Source of the DNA: Crocosphaera chwakensis CCY0110
GTDB taxonomy: Bacteria > Cyanobacteriota > Cyanobacteriia > Cyanobacteriales > Microcystaceae
Length of the DNA stretch: 28,107 nucleotides
Direction of reading: 5' to 3'
Assembly (NCBI RefSeq): GCF_000169335.1
Contig: NZ_AAXW01000056.1
Location: forward strand, 1-28,107
The position numbers and the translations under genes are program-made. Under the pieces are notes generated by a model that saw only the letters and a program-made list of their open reading frames with translations, was not told the DNA's origin and made no database searches. Positions 1-7,961 of this stretch are shown piece after piece. The first letter of the stretch is position 1, and each line of letters starts with the position of its first letter.

Positions 1-1
1 T

Positions 2-685
2 GCTCCTCACTATGTTCTGCAACAATCTTATAAAAATCGAGGTTATTTGCATCATGAGTTAAAGCAAGAGCAAAAAGCTGTAAGTGATGCTAGCGCAGCT
101 ATAGAGCTAGAGCCAATCGAAGCTGGAGTTTATGCCAATCGAGGACTAGCTTACAACGCTTTGAAGAATTATCAAGCAGCTATAGCTGACCATAGCCGTT
201 CGATAGAGCTAGAACCAAAGGTTCCAGGTTGGTATTACAATCGAGGGAGGGTTTATCGAAAAGTGGGAAATTATCAGTCCTCTGTCTCTGATTTGAATCG
301 TGCGATTCAATTAAATGCTTCTTTTGAGTGGGCTTACTATCAAAGAGGACTAACCTACAAAGCTATGGGCAATGGGCAACAAGCCGAAGCCGATTTAACT
401 AAAGCGTTAGAGCTAGGTTATCGAGAAGCCAAGGTGTATTCTAATCGGGGTGAAATCCGCTTAAAACTAGGCAATTACAAGGAAAGCATAGAGGATTTGA
501 CTCAAACCATTCAGCTAGAACCAGATAGGGCTGAAGATCACCATAATCGGGCTATTGCTTACCATAATTTAGGTAACTTTTCATTGGCTAAAGCGGATGC
601 TCAAAAAGCCGCTCAACTCTATCAGGCTCAAGGAAATCAAGAACAATACCAAATTTTGAGCGATTACCTGCGACAAATGCCATAA
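2..685 (+). CDS. TPR-repeat protein, C-terminal part (5' end outside window)
   Basis: The reading frame is open from base 2, so the gene starts upstream of the window. An internal TTG at 47 could be mistaken for a start, but the codons before it already encode a TPR helix (..YKNRGYLHHELKQ..). The protein consists of successive 34-residue tetratricopeptide repeats with the usual A-x-x-x-x-x-A-I-E-L-x-P signature, for example AIELEP, SIELEP, AIQLNA, ALELGY and TIQLEP, giving about six repeats in the visible part. TPRs form helical scaffolds for protein-protein contacts; no catalytic domain is visible, and any N-terminal domain (often a kinase, protease or transmembrane part in cyanobacteria) lies outside. 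Partner and pathway cannot be inferred. Confidence 0.85.
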   Translation, partial: APHYVLQQSYKNRGYLHHELKQEQKAVSDASAAIELEPIEAGVYANRGLAYNALKNYQAAIADHSRSIELEPKVPGWYYNRGRVYRKVGNYQSSVSDLNRAIQLNASFEWAYYQRGLTYKAMGNGQQAEADLTKALELGYREAKVYSNRGEIRLKLGNYKESIEDLTQTIQLEPDRAEDHHNRAIAYHNLGNFSLAKADAQKAAQLYQAQGNQEQYQILSDYLRQMP

Positions 686-782
686 TTTTAGTAACATATA
701 AAGCAACCTATCCAACTTAGTCAAAAAAGTAAAGTCATTTCCAGGCTGCTGTCAAGGTTGTCGGCTCAAGAATAATTTTTCT

Positions 783-914
783 TTAGTGACAGTGGGTATG
801 TCCTCTGTTACATTTATGGCAACCATTACTATCAGTTTTCCCAGAATGGGCAAACGAAGGATTCGCTCCAACGAAAAATAGAAAAACACAAAGAAATAAA
901 ACAGCTTGTTTCAT
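783..914 (-). CDS. Small secreted Cys/His-rich protein (YHYH-type, 43 aa)
   Basis: This 43-codon ORF has a clear signal peptide (MKQAVLFLCVFLFFVGANPSFA, broken as MKQAVLFL / CVFLFFVGANPSFA) with a cleavage site after SFA at residue 22. The mature peptide is only about 21 residues. It begins HSGKTDSNGCH and ends GHTHCH. HSG-x-T-[DN]-x-x-GCH followed by a terminal HCH is the pattern of the small 'YHYH domain' secreted proteins common in bacteria, whose function is unknown; the Cys and His residues suggest metal binding or a disulfide. Here the usual GYHCH end is GHTHCH, and an additional Cys (KC) precedes it. It stands alone in the 467-bp gap between the TPR gene and the next gene. The rest of that gap shows nothing I can name. 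Confidence 0.6.
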   Translation of the reverse strand: MKQAVLFLCVFLFFVGANPSFAHSGKTDSNGCHKCNRGHTHCH

Positions 915-1152
915 CAGTAAGCTACTCGCTAATTAAAATGTTCTTTTGTTCTATTTTGATAGGGATTAGATATTAGGCTGTGATCGCTAGCACTTATGAT
1001 TATTAGTAGGGTACGTCTTTATGCCAAATGGGAGTAAAACTTTGACGGGATAAAGCTTTTAACCGATTTTTGAGGAAGAAAATAATAGGCGATCGTTTAT
1101 TATAAAAGAGATATCCAAATTTAAAATAATTGTAATCATTATTAGATAATGA

Positions 1153-2259
1153 TTACTTTCTATTCAAACCTCGTTTTTTCAAACGATTAAGCAATCCAGG
1201 TCGTCGGCTATACCTTTGGTAAAGATCATTAATTTTGTCCTGAAAAAATGATTCTTTATCTTGGTAAATTGCTAGGTCATGTAATTGGCTTAACAACTTG
1301 ACTGCCTCATCATAGGGCTTAGACTGTTTCTTACTAATTAATTCTTCAATATTTTGCCAAACCTGATTTTCTTGAGAGGCAAGAGCTTCTAATCTATTAA
1401 TTCGTCTAGCTTCGGCTTGTTTTTGTAATGCTTGTTGTTCTTTTATCCTCTCACTCTGAGCCAATTCAAAAAGATGTTGACTGGTTCTTTGTCCTGAAAT
1501 TAGAGAAGGGGAATTATCCACTATTTGTAAGATTCTTTGGTGGAGTTCAGCCTCAACACTCAAGTCACCTTGAGAAAGTTTGAGCAACATTTTATTACAT
1601 TCAGGGCGAGGAATTTGACCAATGGCTTTTTCAATTTGTTGTTGAGATAAGTTAGTCTTATTTTGACTATTTTTAGCTGCTACTTTTAATAGGTGTTCAT
1701 CAATTTCAAACAGTTCTACAAAGGAATTTAAAGCTGAGGATAACTTATTTAATCCAGGAGGGATAGGGGGTTCAATCTCTGAATACTCTAGGTCTTGTTC
1801 CTCTATTATTCTTAACCAAGCTAAATATAAGACTCGATAATCTTGTTCTAAAATTTCTTTTCTAATATTGATTAAGGAATCTAAATAACCATCATCTTCT
1901 ATCCAACCAAACCCTTCCTCATTATCAAATTCAATATTAAGAATAGCTGATTTAAGATTAAGGATAATTCTAACATTTTCTCCATCACAATATTTTTCTA
2001 GGTCTTGGAGATTAACCAAAGATTTAGGAAATTTTAGCATCAATTGTATGGTTCCCCAATTGGCTATGTAAAACATGGCATCGAAATATTTTTCTAAAAC
2101 TTCTTCTGGTCGTCCTCGAAAATCACTATAGTTATAAATAAAAATAGCTTTTCTTGAAGTTAGTTGAACGCGAGAGGAAAGCTGACTAATCTCTTTCTTC
2201 TGTTGTTCGCTTAAAACTTTATCAACTGCTTGAAATTCGTAATATTGATGTTCGCTCAT
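1153..2259 (-). CDS. Conserved protein of unknown function with coiled-coil C-terminus
   Basis: The 368-residue protein starts MSEHQYYEFQAVDKVLSE and contains the conserved-looking stretch YFDAMFYIANWGTIQLML (about residues 58-75). I recall this N-terminal pattern (YYEFQA.D..L......L..LSSR....S......Y..F.G.....+.+YFD...Y.ANWG...L) from a widespread family of bacterial proteins without assigned function; this is from memory, not a search. There is no signal peptide or membrane segment, and the middle is acidic (about residues 113-125, NEEGFGWIEDDGYLD). From about residue 255 onward the sequence is Q/E/K-rich with heptad-like spacing (SERIKEQQALQKQAEARRINRLEAL) and probably forms a coiled coil, ending in a basic tail. 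It stands alone; the broken EEP gene lies upstream on the same strand 153 bp away. Function unknown. Confidence 0.75.
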   Translation of the reverse strand: MSEHQYYEFQAVDKVLSEQQKKEISQLSSRVQLTSRKAIFIYNYSDFRGRPEEVLEKYFDAMFYIANWGTIQLMLKFPKSLVNLQDLEKYCDGENVRIILNLKSAILNIEFDNEEGFGWIEDDGYLDSLINIRKEILEQDYRVLYLAWLRIIEEQDLEYSEIEPPIPPGLNKLSSALNSFVELFEIDEHLLKVAAKNSQNKTNLSQQQIEKAIGQIPRPECNKMLLKLSQGDLSVEAELHQRILQIVDNSPSLISGQRTSQHLFELAQSERIKEQQALQKQAEARRINRLEALASQENQVWQNIEELISKKQSKPYDEAVKLLSQLHDLAIYQDKESFFQDKINDLYQRYSRRPGLLNRLKKRGLNRK

Positions 2260-2328
2260 TACTTAGTCTCTGAGAAAAGGATTTTATTTGCGTTGCTTTT
2301 TCATAAGCAGGGTCAAACGGAGGCAGGA

Positions 2329-2373
2329 GTCAAAAGGCAGTCCGCAGAGGTGCGACCCACGCGGAGGTTCCCT
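2329..2373. repeat. Small GC-rich palindromic element, probable
   Basis: In an AT-rich gap between two genes there is a GC-rich patch reading AGTCCGCAGAGGTGCGACCC followed by ACGCGGAGGTTCCCTTGG. TCCGC and GCGGA form a short inverted repeat. The modules GGTGCGACCC and GTTCCCTTG also occur in the two palindromic elements inside the IS982-like transposase (24290 and 24741), so it is probably a diverged relative of the same dispersed repeat class. Boundaries are approximate. Confidence 0.4.
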
Positions 2374-2412
2374 TGGATTAATAATTTTAAAGCGATCAAA
2401 AGGTTGTTGCGG

Positions 2413-3106
2413 TTAGGAAAAATCAAAAGTTGCTGTTATAGGTGCGTGATCTGATCCAGGTTCTCCCCGTCGTTGACTGGGTTGTTCAGAAATTGAGGGT
2501 AATGACCCTAACCCATCAATGTGACTATCTACTACAGGGGTTTGAGGGGGATTTCCGGGCAGTAACTCTTTACTGACCAAAATATGGTCAATTAATTCTC
2601 CATTGCCTCGAAAAACCCGTGAAAAGCGTCTTTTGGGGGGAATGAGGGGGGCTAGGTTAAATAAACGGGCATCATCTCCTTGATCTGGGAGGGAAAAGCC
2701 CTTTGTGCCAATTTCACTGCCCCCCGGTCCGTGTAAAATCTGGGTAGTGGCCGCTTCAGTGACATCATTCAAATCTCCTAAGATAATCAATCCTTGAGGG
2801 GGAAATTCTACGAAGTTTTCGGAGTCTTCAATGGGTAATTAGAGAGAAACCAACGCGAATGCCTCGTCTATCCGATTGAGTTGAGAGTTGAGAGTAGGGA
2901 TATTGCCCGTTTAATTGATTGATTAAATCTTCAAAGGATTCAGGACTCCCCACTTCTTGGACCCCAATGACATCGGCTGCTAAATTCTTGATGAGTTGGG
3001 AGAGGGATTGTAGTTTTTCTTGATACTTTCGGCTCTGTTCAGCATCGTTAAGGTTCGGCTGAAAGAGGTTTTCTAAGTTCCATGTCATTACTTTGAAGGT
3101 TGTCAT
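2413..3106 (-). pseudogene. Broken endonuclease/exonuclease/phosphatase (EEP) family gene
   Basis: The N-terminal piece (start 3106) reads MTTFKVMTWNLENLFQP and contains the EEP motifs WNxENL and DVIGVQEVG (catalytic Glu), then RRGIRVGF. It runs into a stop near 2828. The C-terminal piece carries IILGDLNDV (catalytic Asp/Asn), the motif ELIDHILVS and the final GSDHAPI (catalytic Asp-His). In the frame of the C-terminal piece the sequence before the stop reads LPIEDSENFVEFPPQGL directly followed by IILGDLND. Two lesions are therefore visible: a frameshift around 2838-2850, and an apparent in-frame deletion near 2787-2792. Intact family members carry several dozen residues there, including the strand ending in a 'VHLKS'-like motif. 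All active-site motifs from both ends are preserved, so the decay looks recent. Intact homologues are Mg-dependent nuclease/phosphatase-like enzymes of uncertain substrate. Confidence 0.75.
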
Positions 3107-3320
3107 GTCGCCTCCGTTTGACAGCTTCGGGTAATTTTTGGCCTTGAGTGTCTCTTATATTCTGATTGAATCAGTTTTGGGGTGTCTTAAGTTGATTGAT
3201 GAAAGAAAACGTCACAATTACCTGTGTATTAATCAACCGAGATAAAATAAAGGTAACTAAAAAGCCTAAAAATCTTATTCTATTTGGTTTTTACCGAACT
3301 TTTAAAAAGAGCAAATTATT

Positions 3321-4268
3321 GTGAGTAAATTCTCAAAAGAATCTTTACAACAATGGACTTATTGTACTCCTACGGTAAATTGTTATGGGCAAATTCTTAA
3401 AATCACTACTCATACCGCTTTTTATTATACGGAATCTTTGAGGGAGAATGTCAACCTAGAAATGGTTTCAATTCCAAATGGAACCTTTCCAATGGGAACT
3501 GATGAGGTTGAAATTGAGAGATTAGTCGAAAAGTTTGATTGGGATGGTTATCGGTGCGAAAAACCTCAGCATAACGTCACTCTTTCTCCCTTCTTTATGG
3601 GCAAATATCCCATTACTCAAGTTCAATGGAAAGCGATCGCCTCTCAAACGGATCTAAAAGTTAACATTGAGTTAGACGAAAATCCCTCAGACTTCAAAGG
3701 AGATAATCTGCCTGTGGAGAGGGTGAGCAGGGACGAAGCGGTAGAATTTTGTCAACGTCTTTCTAAGCTAACACGAAAGGACTATAGATTGCCCTCCGAA
3801 GCCCAATGGGAATACGCTTGTCATGCTGTAACAAAACCCCTAGACCTTGAAAACAATGAAACTTATCCACCCTTTTACTTTGGGGAAACCCTCACGGGAA
3901 AATTGGCCAATTATGTGGCTTCACAGACTTATGCTAAGGAATCACCAGGACAAGAGACAGAGCAAACAACTCCAGTGGGTCAATTTCCTCCCAATGCTTT
4001 TGGATTATACGATATGCACGGGTTAGTCTGGGAATGGTGTGCTGATGACTGGTATGAAAATTATGAAAATGCGCCAAGTGATGGTAGTGCATGGGTTGAC
4101 AGGGAAAAAAAGGAGAATGATTTATGTTCCGTTCTGCGAGGGGGTTCGTGGAGCGATGATCCTGATGTCTGTCGTTGCGCCTTTCGCTTCGGTAACGTGA
4201 AGTCCAAAGAGCGTGACAACACTTACGGTTTTCGAGTTGTTTGCGTCTTCGGGGGGAAGTTTAAATAG
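3321..4268 (+). CDS. SUMF1/FGE-sulfatase-domain protein (formylglycine-generating-enzyme-like)
   Basis: The 315-residue protein starts at GTG. After a ~45-residue leader the FGE-sulfatase fold begins at LEMVSIPNGTFPMGTDE. It continues with the family motifs SPFFMGKYPITQVQW, NLPVERVSRDEAVEFC, YRLPSEAQWEYAC, NAFGLYDMHGLVWEWCADDW, LRGGSWSDDP and a final YGFRVVC. True formylglycine-generating enzymes carry two Cys around GGS-Y-x-C-x4-C; here the first Cys position is Asp (GGSWSDD) and only the second has Cys (DVCRC). Copper-dependent sulfatase activation is therefore unlikely and the domain more probably has another role, as in many cyanobacterial homologues, which often accompany kinases or caspases as C-type-lectin-like modules. 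No signal peptide. A 143-bp exact copy of its 5' part is found at 25417. Confidence 0.85.
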   Translation: MSKFSKESLQQWTYCTPTVNCYGQILKITTHTAFYYTESLRENVNLEMVSIPNGTFPMGTDEVEIERLVEKFDWDGYRCEKPQHNVTLSPFFMGKYPITQVQWKAIASQTDLKVNIELDENPSDFKGDNLPVERVSRDEAVEFCQRLSKLTRKDYRLPSEAQWEYACHAVTKPLDLENNETYPPFYFGETLTGKLANYVASQTYAKESPGQETEQTTPVGQFPPNAFGLYDMHGLVWEWCADDWYENYENAPSDGSAWVDREKKENDLCSVLRGGSWSDDPDVCRCAFRFGNVKSKERDNTYGFRVVCVFGGKFK

Positions 4269-4374
4269 AATCAGCAAACCCAAAGAACCATATCCGATTC
4301 AATTAGGGATATCTTTCGCTAACTATCACCAGACAATTCATTACCCTGTAATTGTACGATAAACTACTTCTTCA

Positions 4375-4452
4375 GCCACGCTATCGACTCGATCAAACCT
4401 TGTACCTGTGCGACTAACTTCCCTACTAATGCGCGTTAGTGCTGGTTTATTT
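4375..4452. repeat. Diverged intergenic repeat, copy 1 (second at 28011)
   Basis: This stretch is alignable with 28011-28087 over about 78 bp (shared GCCACG.., GTGCGACTAACT.. and GTTAGTGCTGGTT..). On the minus strand the second copy is an open frame reading LIAELVAQVQGLVEEVTWLK; this copy reads LVAQVQGLIESIAWLKK in the equivalent frame, with a 1-bp indel and a stop. It looks like the decayed end of a coding sequence with a coiled-coil heptad pattern. An N-terminal leader of an IS66-like transposase is one possibility, but I cannot confirm this. The rest of the 325-bp gap (4269-4593) shows only a HIP1 site at 4520. Confidence 0.45.
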
Positions 4453-4593
4453 TATTAAAATTCGGCACTAACTAAAAGTCAAGGGGCGCACAGGCTAAGG
4501 TGCGATTCCTCTTGGATAAGCGATCGCTTATTAATTAGCCAAAATTTAACTAAAGGCTAATACCATATATGAGACTAGCTCCCAATTTGAGTC

Positions 4594-5073
4594 ATGACAC
4601 TTAAACCACTGAATTTAAGCGAAAAACTACAACGTAAACAAAAACAAAGATGGCTCAAACCCCTATATTGGTTGGGTGGGGGAATGATAGCGGTGTGCTT
4701 AATATTATCTGCGTTGCAATGGGGAGTTCCTTGGCATTGGCAACTATTTTTTCACTGGTTAGTGCGTGGAGAAGATATCAACTCCATACCTGTTAATCTG
4801 CATTCAGAAATCCGTGAATTTTGTCAGCAGTCACAGTCTAATGGTCAAGTTGATGGTTATAAAGGAAGTCCAGAAATTGCTTATGGATTAGGAAAATTTA
4901 AGTGTCGACGTTCTTCTCGTTTAGACCAGTGGGAAATTTCAGATCAGTATGGTTTCGCCAAAGTCGAAGAAGCAGCAGCAGGAACGCAAATGGCGGAAAT
5001 TCTGGTGGCTTTAGTGGGAACAGATTACTTCTACGAAATTAAAGGGACAATACCGACACACAGACAAAAGTGA
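4594..5073 (+). CDS. Small membrane-anchored protein of unknown function
   Basis: The 159-residue protein has a basic N-terminus (EKLQRKQKQRWLKPLYW), one hydrophobic segment at about residues 27-47 (WLGGGMIAVCLILSALQWGV), and a soluble C-terminal part. It is probably anchored with the N-terminus inside by the positive-inside rule. The C-terminal part includes two Cys (EFCQQS and KFKCRRSS) that could pair outside the membrane. No family was recognised. It ends 37 bp from the end of the convergent SprT-like gene, with a HIP1 site (5097-5104) between. The first ten codons and the upstream ~70 bp are duplicated, diverged, at 25550-25663. Confidence 0.65.
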   Translation: MTLKPLNLSEKLQRKQKQRWLKPLYWLGGGMIAVCLILSALQWGVPWHWQLFFHWLVRGEDINSIPVNLHSEIREFCQQSQSNGQVDGYKGSPEIAYGLGKFKCRRSSRLDQWEISDQYGFAKVEEAAAGTQMAEILVALVGTDYFYEIKGTIPTHRQK

Positions 5074-5110
5074 GTCGAGGTAAGGAAATAAAAACTGCGA
5101 TCGCTTTAGC

Positions 5111-6328
5111 TCAAATGAATTGAGGGAAATGGACAAATTTTTGTAGCCATGTCTGTGCATCTTGATAAAACTCAAATTCTTGTTCAAGTTGTTTAAATTC
5201 AGGAGTATGAATCCTTATTCGTTCATTAACCCATTTCTCTGGGCAATGTTTGTGCAATAATTCGTGATATAAAATAAATTCGACCACAAAAGAAGGAATG
5301 TTGTGATCATCAAGAGTTAAACTAATGACAACACGATCACGATTTGGTTCATAATGTCCAAATTTTCGTCGGGTTAAAGATTGACTCCAACTTAAGCGAG
5401 GCTTACTCAGAGCGTTGTTAAAATACTGGCGATTAATTTTCTCAAATAATAAATTGAGATCATAAAATTGCCCTTGAGAGTTATCGGCTTCAATTTCGGC
5501 AGTTAAATCTAATGCTAAAAGAATATCGCTATATTCTTTTCCAAGAGCATATTGTTGAATAATTTGAGTGTTTTTAGTCGTTTTTCCCTCAAATATACTT
5601 GTTATAATAGCTGTAATAATTTCTTCAGGAGCAGTAATAAAACCTTCATTGAGGATAATATTATGATGATAGCGTTCTGTTTTGCCTTTGTATAAACTGG
5701 ACATATTCAGAAAACTAATAAATATCTTTTCAGTTTTAATTAAATTATCTTTAGAGATTTTTTGAGCATTTTCAAGAGTTTTACGAGTGGCTATTAAATG
5801 TGTTTCCAACCACGAGGGATGAGCTAAAAATTTCATCCAAGTATAAATTTTACGGGAAGAATTACTCAGAGAAGCTGGAGAAGCTTGATTAGTTTGGCAA
5901 ATATGTTCAATGGCAGTAACGTTACTATTTAAGTTATGGATTAGTTGGTCAAAATCATCTGGTTTAGGACTATTAGAATAGTTAAAAATATCTTCTAAAA
6001 TAGCTTTTTGTTGCTTGACAATATTTTTTAAGCGAATAGTAGATGATGCTTGAACAGTCCGTCGAGGTTGATTTTCAGATTTAGTCGAGACAATAGGCAA
6101 ATAATCTAAATCAATTTCCTTGAGAAAATAGTAAGCTTTGCGTGAACGACTCGGTAAGTGATCTGGGTGACTACCAGATTCACTACAGATATTTTCAATG
6201 GTTTCAAGATGATTTTGAATGTATTGTTTAAACTTCTCTTTTTCGTTAGGATTAATGCCTATTTGGAGAATATCGTGAACCGTGGTTGCTATTTTTACAA
6301 TACCTCTAATACGAAGACGGTTTGCCAT
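5111..6328 (-). CDS. SprT-like zinc metalloprotease domain protein
   Basis: The 405-residue protein has a C-terminal zincin-type domain. It begins at LNLLFEKINRQYFNNALSKP (the usual 'LxxxFxxxNxxYFxxxLxxP' opening of SprT/WLM-type metallopeptidases), then RRKFGHYEP, FILYHELLHK and IRIHTPEF. HELLH (residues 355-359) supplies two zinc-binding His and the catalytic Glu; His374 in HTPEF is the likely third ligand. About 280 N-terminal residues precede it; they contain many Ser/Lys/Asn residues and helical stretches and match no domain I recognise. SprT-like proteases in other organisms cut DNA-protein crosslinks, but this architecture is different, so the substrate is unknown. It is transcribed away from ruvB, with a 173-bp shared upstream region. 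Confidence 0.75.
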   Translation of the reverse strand: MANRLRIRGIVKIATTVHDILQIGINPNEKEKFKQYIQNHLETIENICSESGSHPDHLPSRSRKAYYFLKEIDLDYLPIVSTKSENQPRRTVQASSTIRLKNIVKQQKAILEDIFNYSNSPKPDDFDQLIHNLNSNVTAIEHICQTNQASPASLSNSSRKIYTWMKFLAHPSWLETHLIATRKTLENAQKISKDNLIKTEKIFISFLNMSSLYKGKTERYHHNIILNEGFITAPEEIITAIITSIFEGKTTKNTQIIQQYALGKEYSDILLALDLTAEIEADNSQGQFYDLNLLFEKINRQYFNNALSKPRLSWSQSLTRRKFGHYEPNRDRVVISLTLDDHNIPSFVVEFILYHELLHKHCPEKWVNERIRIHTPEFKQLEQEFEFYQDAQTWLQKFVHFPQFI

Positions 6329-6501
6329 GTTTCTCTTTAAGGTAACGACGGGGAATTACAGTCTTGGTGAAAGCTACTATATTTCTATTGTAAATCGGAC
6401 TGATAAATCTTTTGGTAGAATCTGAAAAAAATCAAGGATAAAGGGGTGAAATCGTCTAGTAATGGCAAAATCAGAGAAAGGACGTTAAGAGGTTACGGGG
6501 A

Positions 6502-7605
6502 ATGGCCATCAAACGAGGAACCACAGGGAAGAAAAACACTCAATCAGTTAAGAAAACCACTGTTTCCTCATCAACCCATCAGCAATCCTCAACAACAGTT
6601 GAGTCACCACCCAAAAACCAAGAAAGATTATTAGATCCTACAAACAAAGATTCAGACGAGAGCAATGGTCAGAATATACGTCCTCATCGTTTAGAGGATT
6701 ACATTGGGCAAGAATCCCTAAAATCGGTGCTAAACATTGGCATCAAAGCAGCCCTTGGGAGACAAGACCCCTTAGATCACTTACTTCTCTATGGCCCACC
6801 AGGACTGGGAAAAACTACCATGTCGTTGATTCTGGCAGAAGAAATGGGAGTGAACTGTAAGATAACCGCAGCACCAGCTTTAGAACGACCCAGAGATATC
6901 ACGGGCATATTAGTAAACCTAAAACCTGGAGATGTCCTATTCATTGATGAAATTCACCGTCTTAACCGTTTGACCGAAGAGTTGCTTTATCCTGCAATGG
7001 AAGATTATCGTTTAGATATCACCATTGGCAAAGGTCAAGCAGCAAGAACACGGAGTATTCCCCTTCCTAGATTTACCTTGGTGGGGGCAACAACTAAAGT
7101 GGGTTCTCTAACATCTCCCCTCAGAGATCGCTTTGGGTTGATTGAGCGGTTAAGGTTTTACGAACCCGAAGAACTAGCCCTAATCATTGAAAGAACGGCG
7201 AAAATACTGGAAGTTAGCATTACCCAACCAGGAGCGATGGAAATAGCCAGGCGATCGCGGGGAACCCCTCGCATTGCTAATCGGCTACTAAGAAGGGTTC
7301 GGGATTACCAAGTAGTACATAAACACCAAAGTATAACCGAGGGCTTGGCCGCAGAGTCGTTAGACTTTTACCAAGTTGACCCAATGGGATTAGATTGGAC
7401 AGACAGGATGATCCTAGAAACGATGATCAACAACTTTAATGGTGGGCCAGTGGGGTTAGAAAGTGTGGCAGCATCCACAGGAGAAGATGCCAAAACCATT
7501 GAGGACGTTTATGAGCCTTATCTGTTGCAAATCGGATTTCTTAATCGCACCCATCGGGGGAGGATGGTGACAGAATTGGCTAGAGAACATTTAATTGAAA
7601 ACTGA
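6502..7605 (+). CDS. ruvB: Holliday junction branch-migration ATPase RuvB
   Basis: The 367-residue AAA+ ATPase drives branch migration of Holliday junctions with RuvA during recombinational repair. Visible motifs are RPHRLEDYIGQ at the domain start (about residue 60), Walker A GPPGLGKTT (98-106), Walker B DVLFIDEIHR (144-153), sensor-1-like LVGATTKVG, arginine-finger region SPLRDRFG, then the lid domain and the winged-helix C-terminus (GLDWTDRMILETMINNFNGG, GFLNRTHRGR). The core is full length. The first ~58 residues are a Ser/Thr/Gln-rich extension; such tails are common in cyanobacterial RuvB. The ATG at 6502 fits; ORFs starting upstream in other frames are shadows. There is no ruvA or ruvC neighbour, which is normal in cyanobacteria. 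Confidence 0.95.
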   Translation: MAIKRGTTGKKNTQSVKKTTVSSSTHQQSSTTVESPPKNQERLLDPTNKDSDESNGQNIRPHRLEDYIGQESLKSVLNIGIKAALGRQDPLDHLLLYGPPGLGKTTMSLILAEEMGVNCKITAAPALERPRDITGILVNLKPGDVLFIDEIHRLNRLTEELLYPAMEDYRLDITIGKGQAARTRSIPLPRFTLVGATTKVGSLTSPLRDRFGLIERLRFYEPEELALIIERTAKILEVSITQPGAMEIARRSRGTPRIANRLLRRVRDYQVVHKHQSITEGLAAESLDFYQVDPMGLDWTDRMILETMINNFNGGPVGLESVAASTGEDAKTIEDVYEPYLLQIGFLNRTHRGRMVTELAREHLIEN

Positions 7606-7619
7606 TTATTTCTAATAAT

Positions 7620-7811
7620 TTAATTTACATTAATAGGAATAATTTTGAAAAGTTTACTGTTTTTTTTAGGAGGTGAAGATAATTGTTGAGTACAACTTTT
7701 AAGCTTAGTTAAAGAATCTTTGATGTTACGATCGACTGAAGCTAGTTGATAAGCTAAACAAGAACTTTGTTGTGAACATTGATGGCACAGCATAATGACA
7801 AATGGCTTCAA
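7620..7811 (-). CDS. Small Cys-containing hypothetical protein (63 aa)
   Basis: The ORF encodes MKPFVIMLCHQCSQQSSCLA.. with four Cys in the pattern CxxC-x5-C plus a later Cys (KSCTQQ). This could bind a metal, and it ends in a basic tail. An internal ATG (residue 7) is an alternative start. It lies 14 bp beyond the ruvB stop on the opposite strand. I recall similar short Cys-bearing ORFs in cyanobacteria but cannot name the family. The following stretch to 7961 shows no gene. Confidence 0.4.
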   Translation of the reverse strand: MKPFVIMLCHQCSQQSSCLAYQLASVDRNIKDSLTKLKSCTQQLSSPPKKNSKLFKIIPINVN

Positions 7812-7961
7812 ATCAGTTCAAGTCCAATGTTATCTTAATCTATACTTTTTCTCGGTATTTAGGGACACTTTCAAAATTGGTTGCGTGCAGAATGCAATGG
7901 TTAAAAAATTCCGAAGTAGTGACCGTCAATCCTTGGATTATAATATTGTAATTGAGAAACT

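Noticed and set aside
6446..6634. 62-aa ORF upstream of and overlapping ruvB
   Set aside because: It is out of frame with the conserved RuvB sequence, has a low-complexity translation and no recognisable domain.
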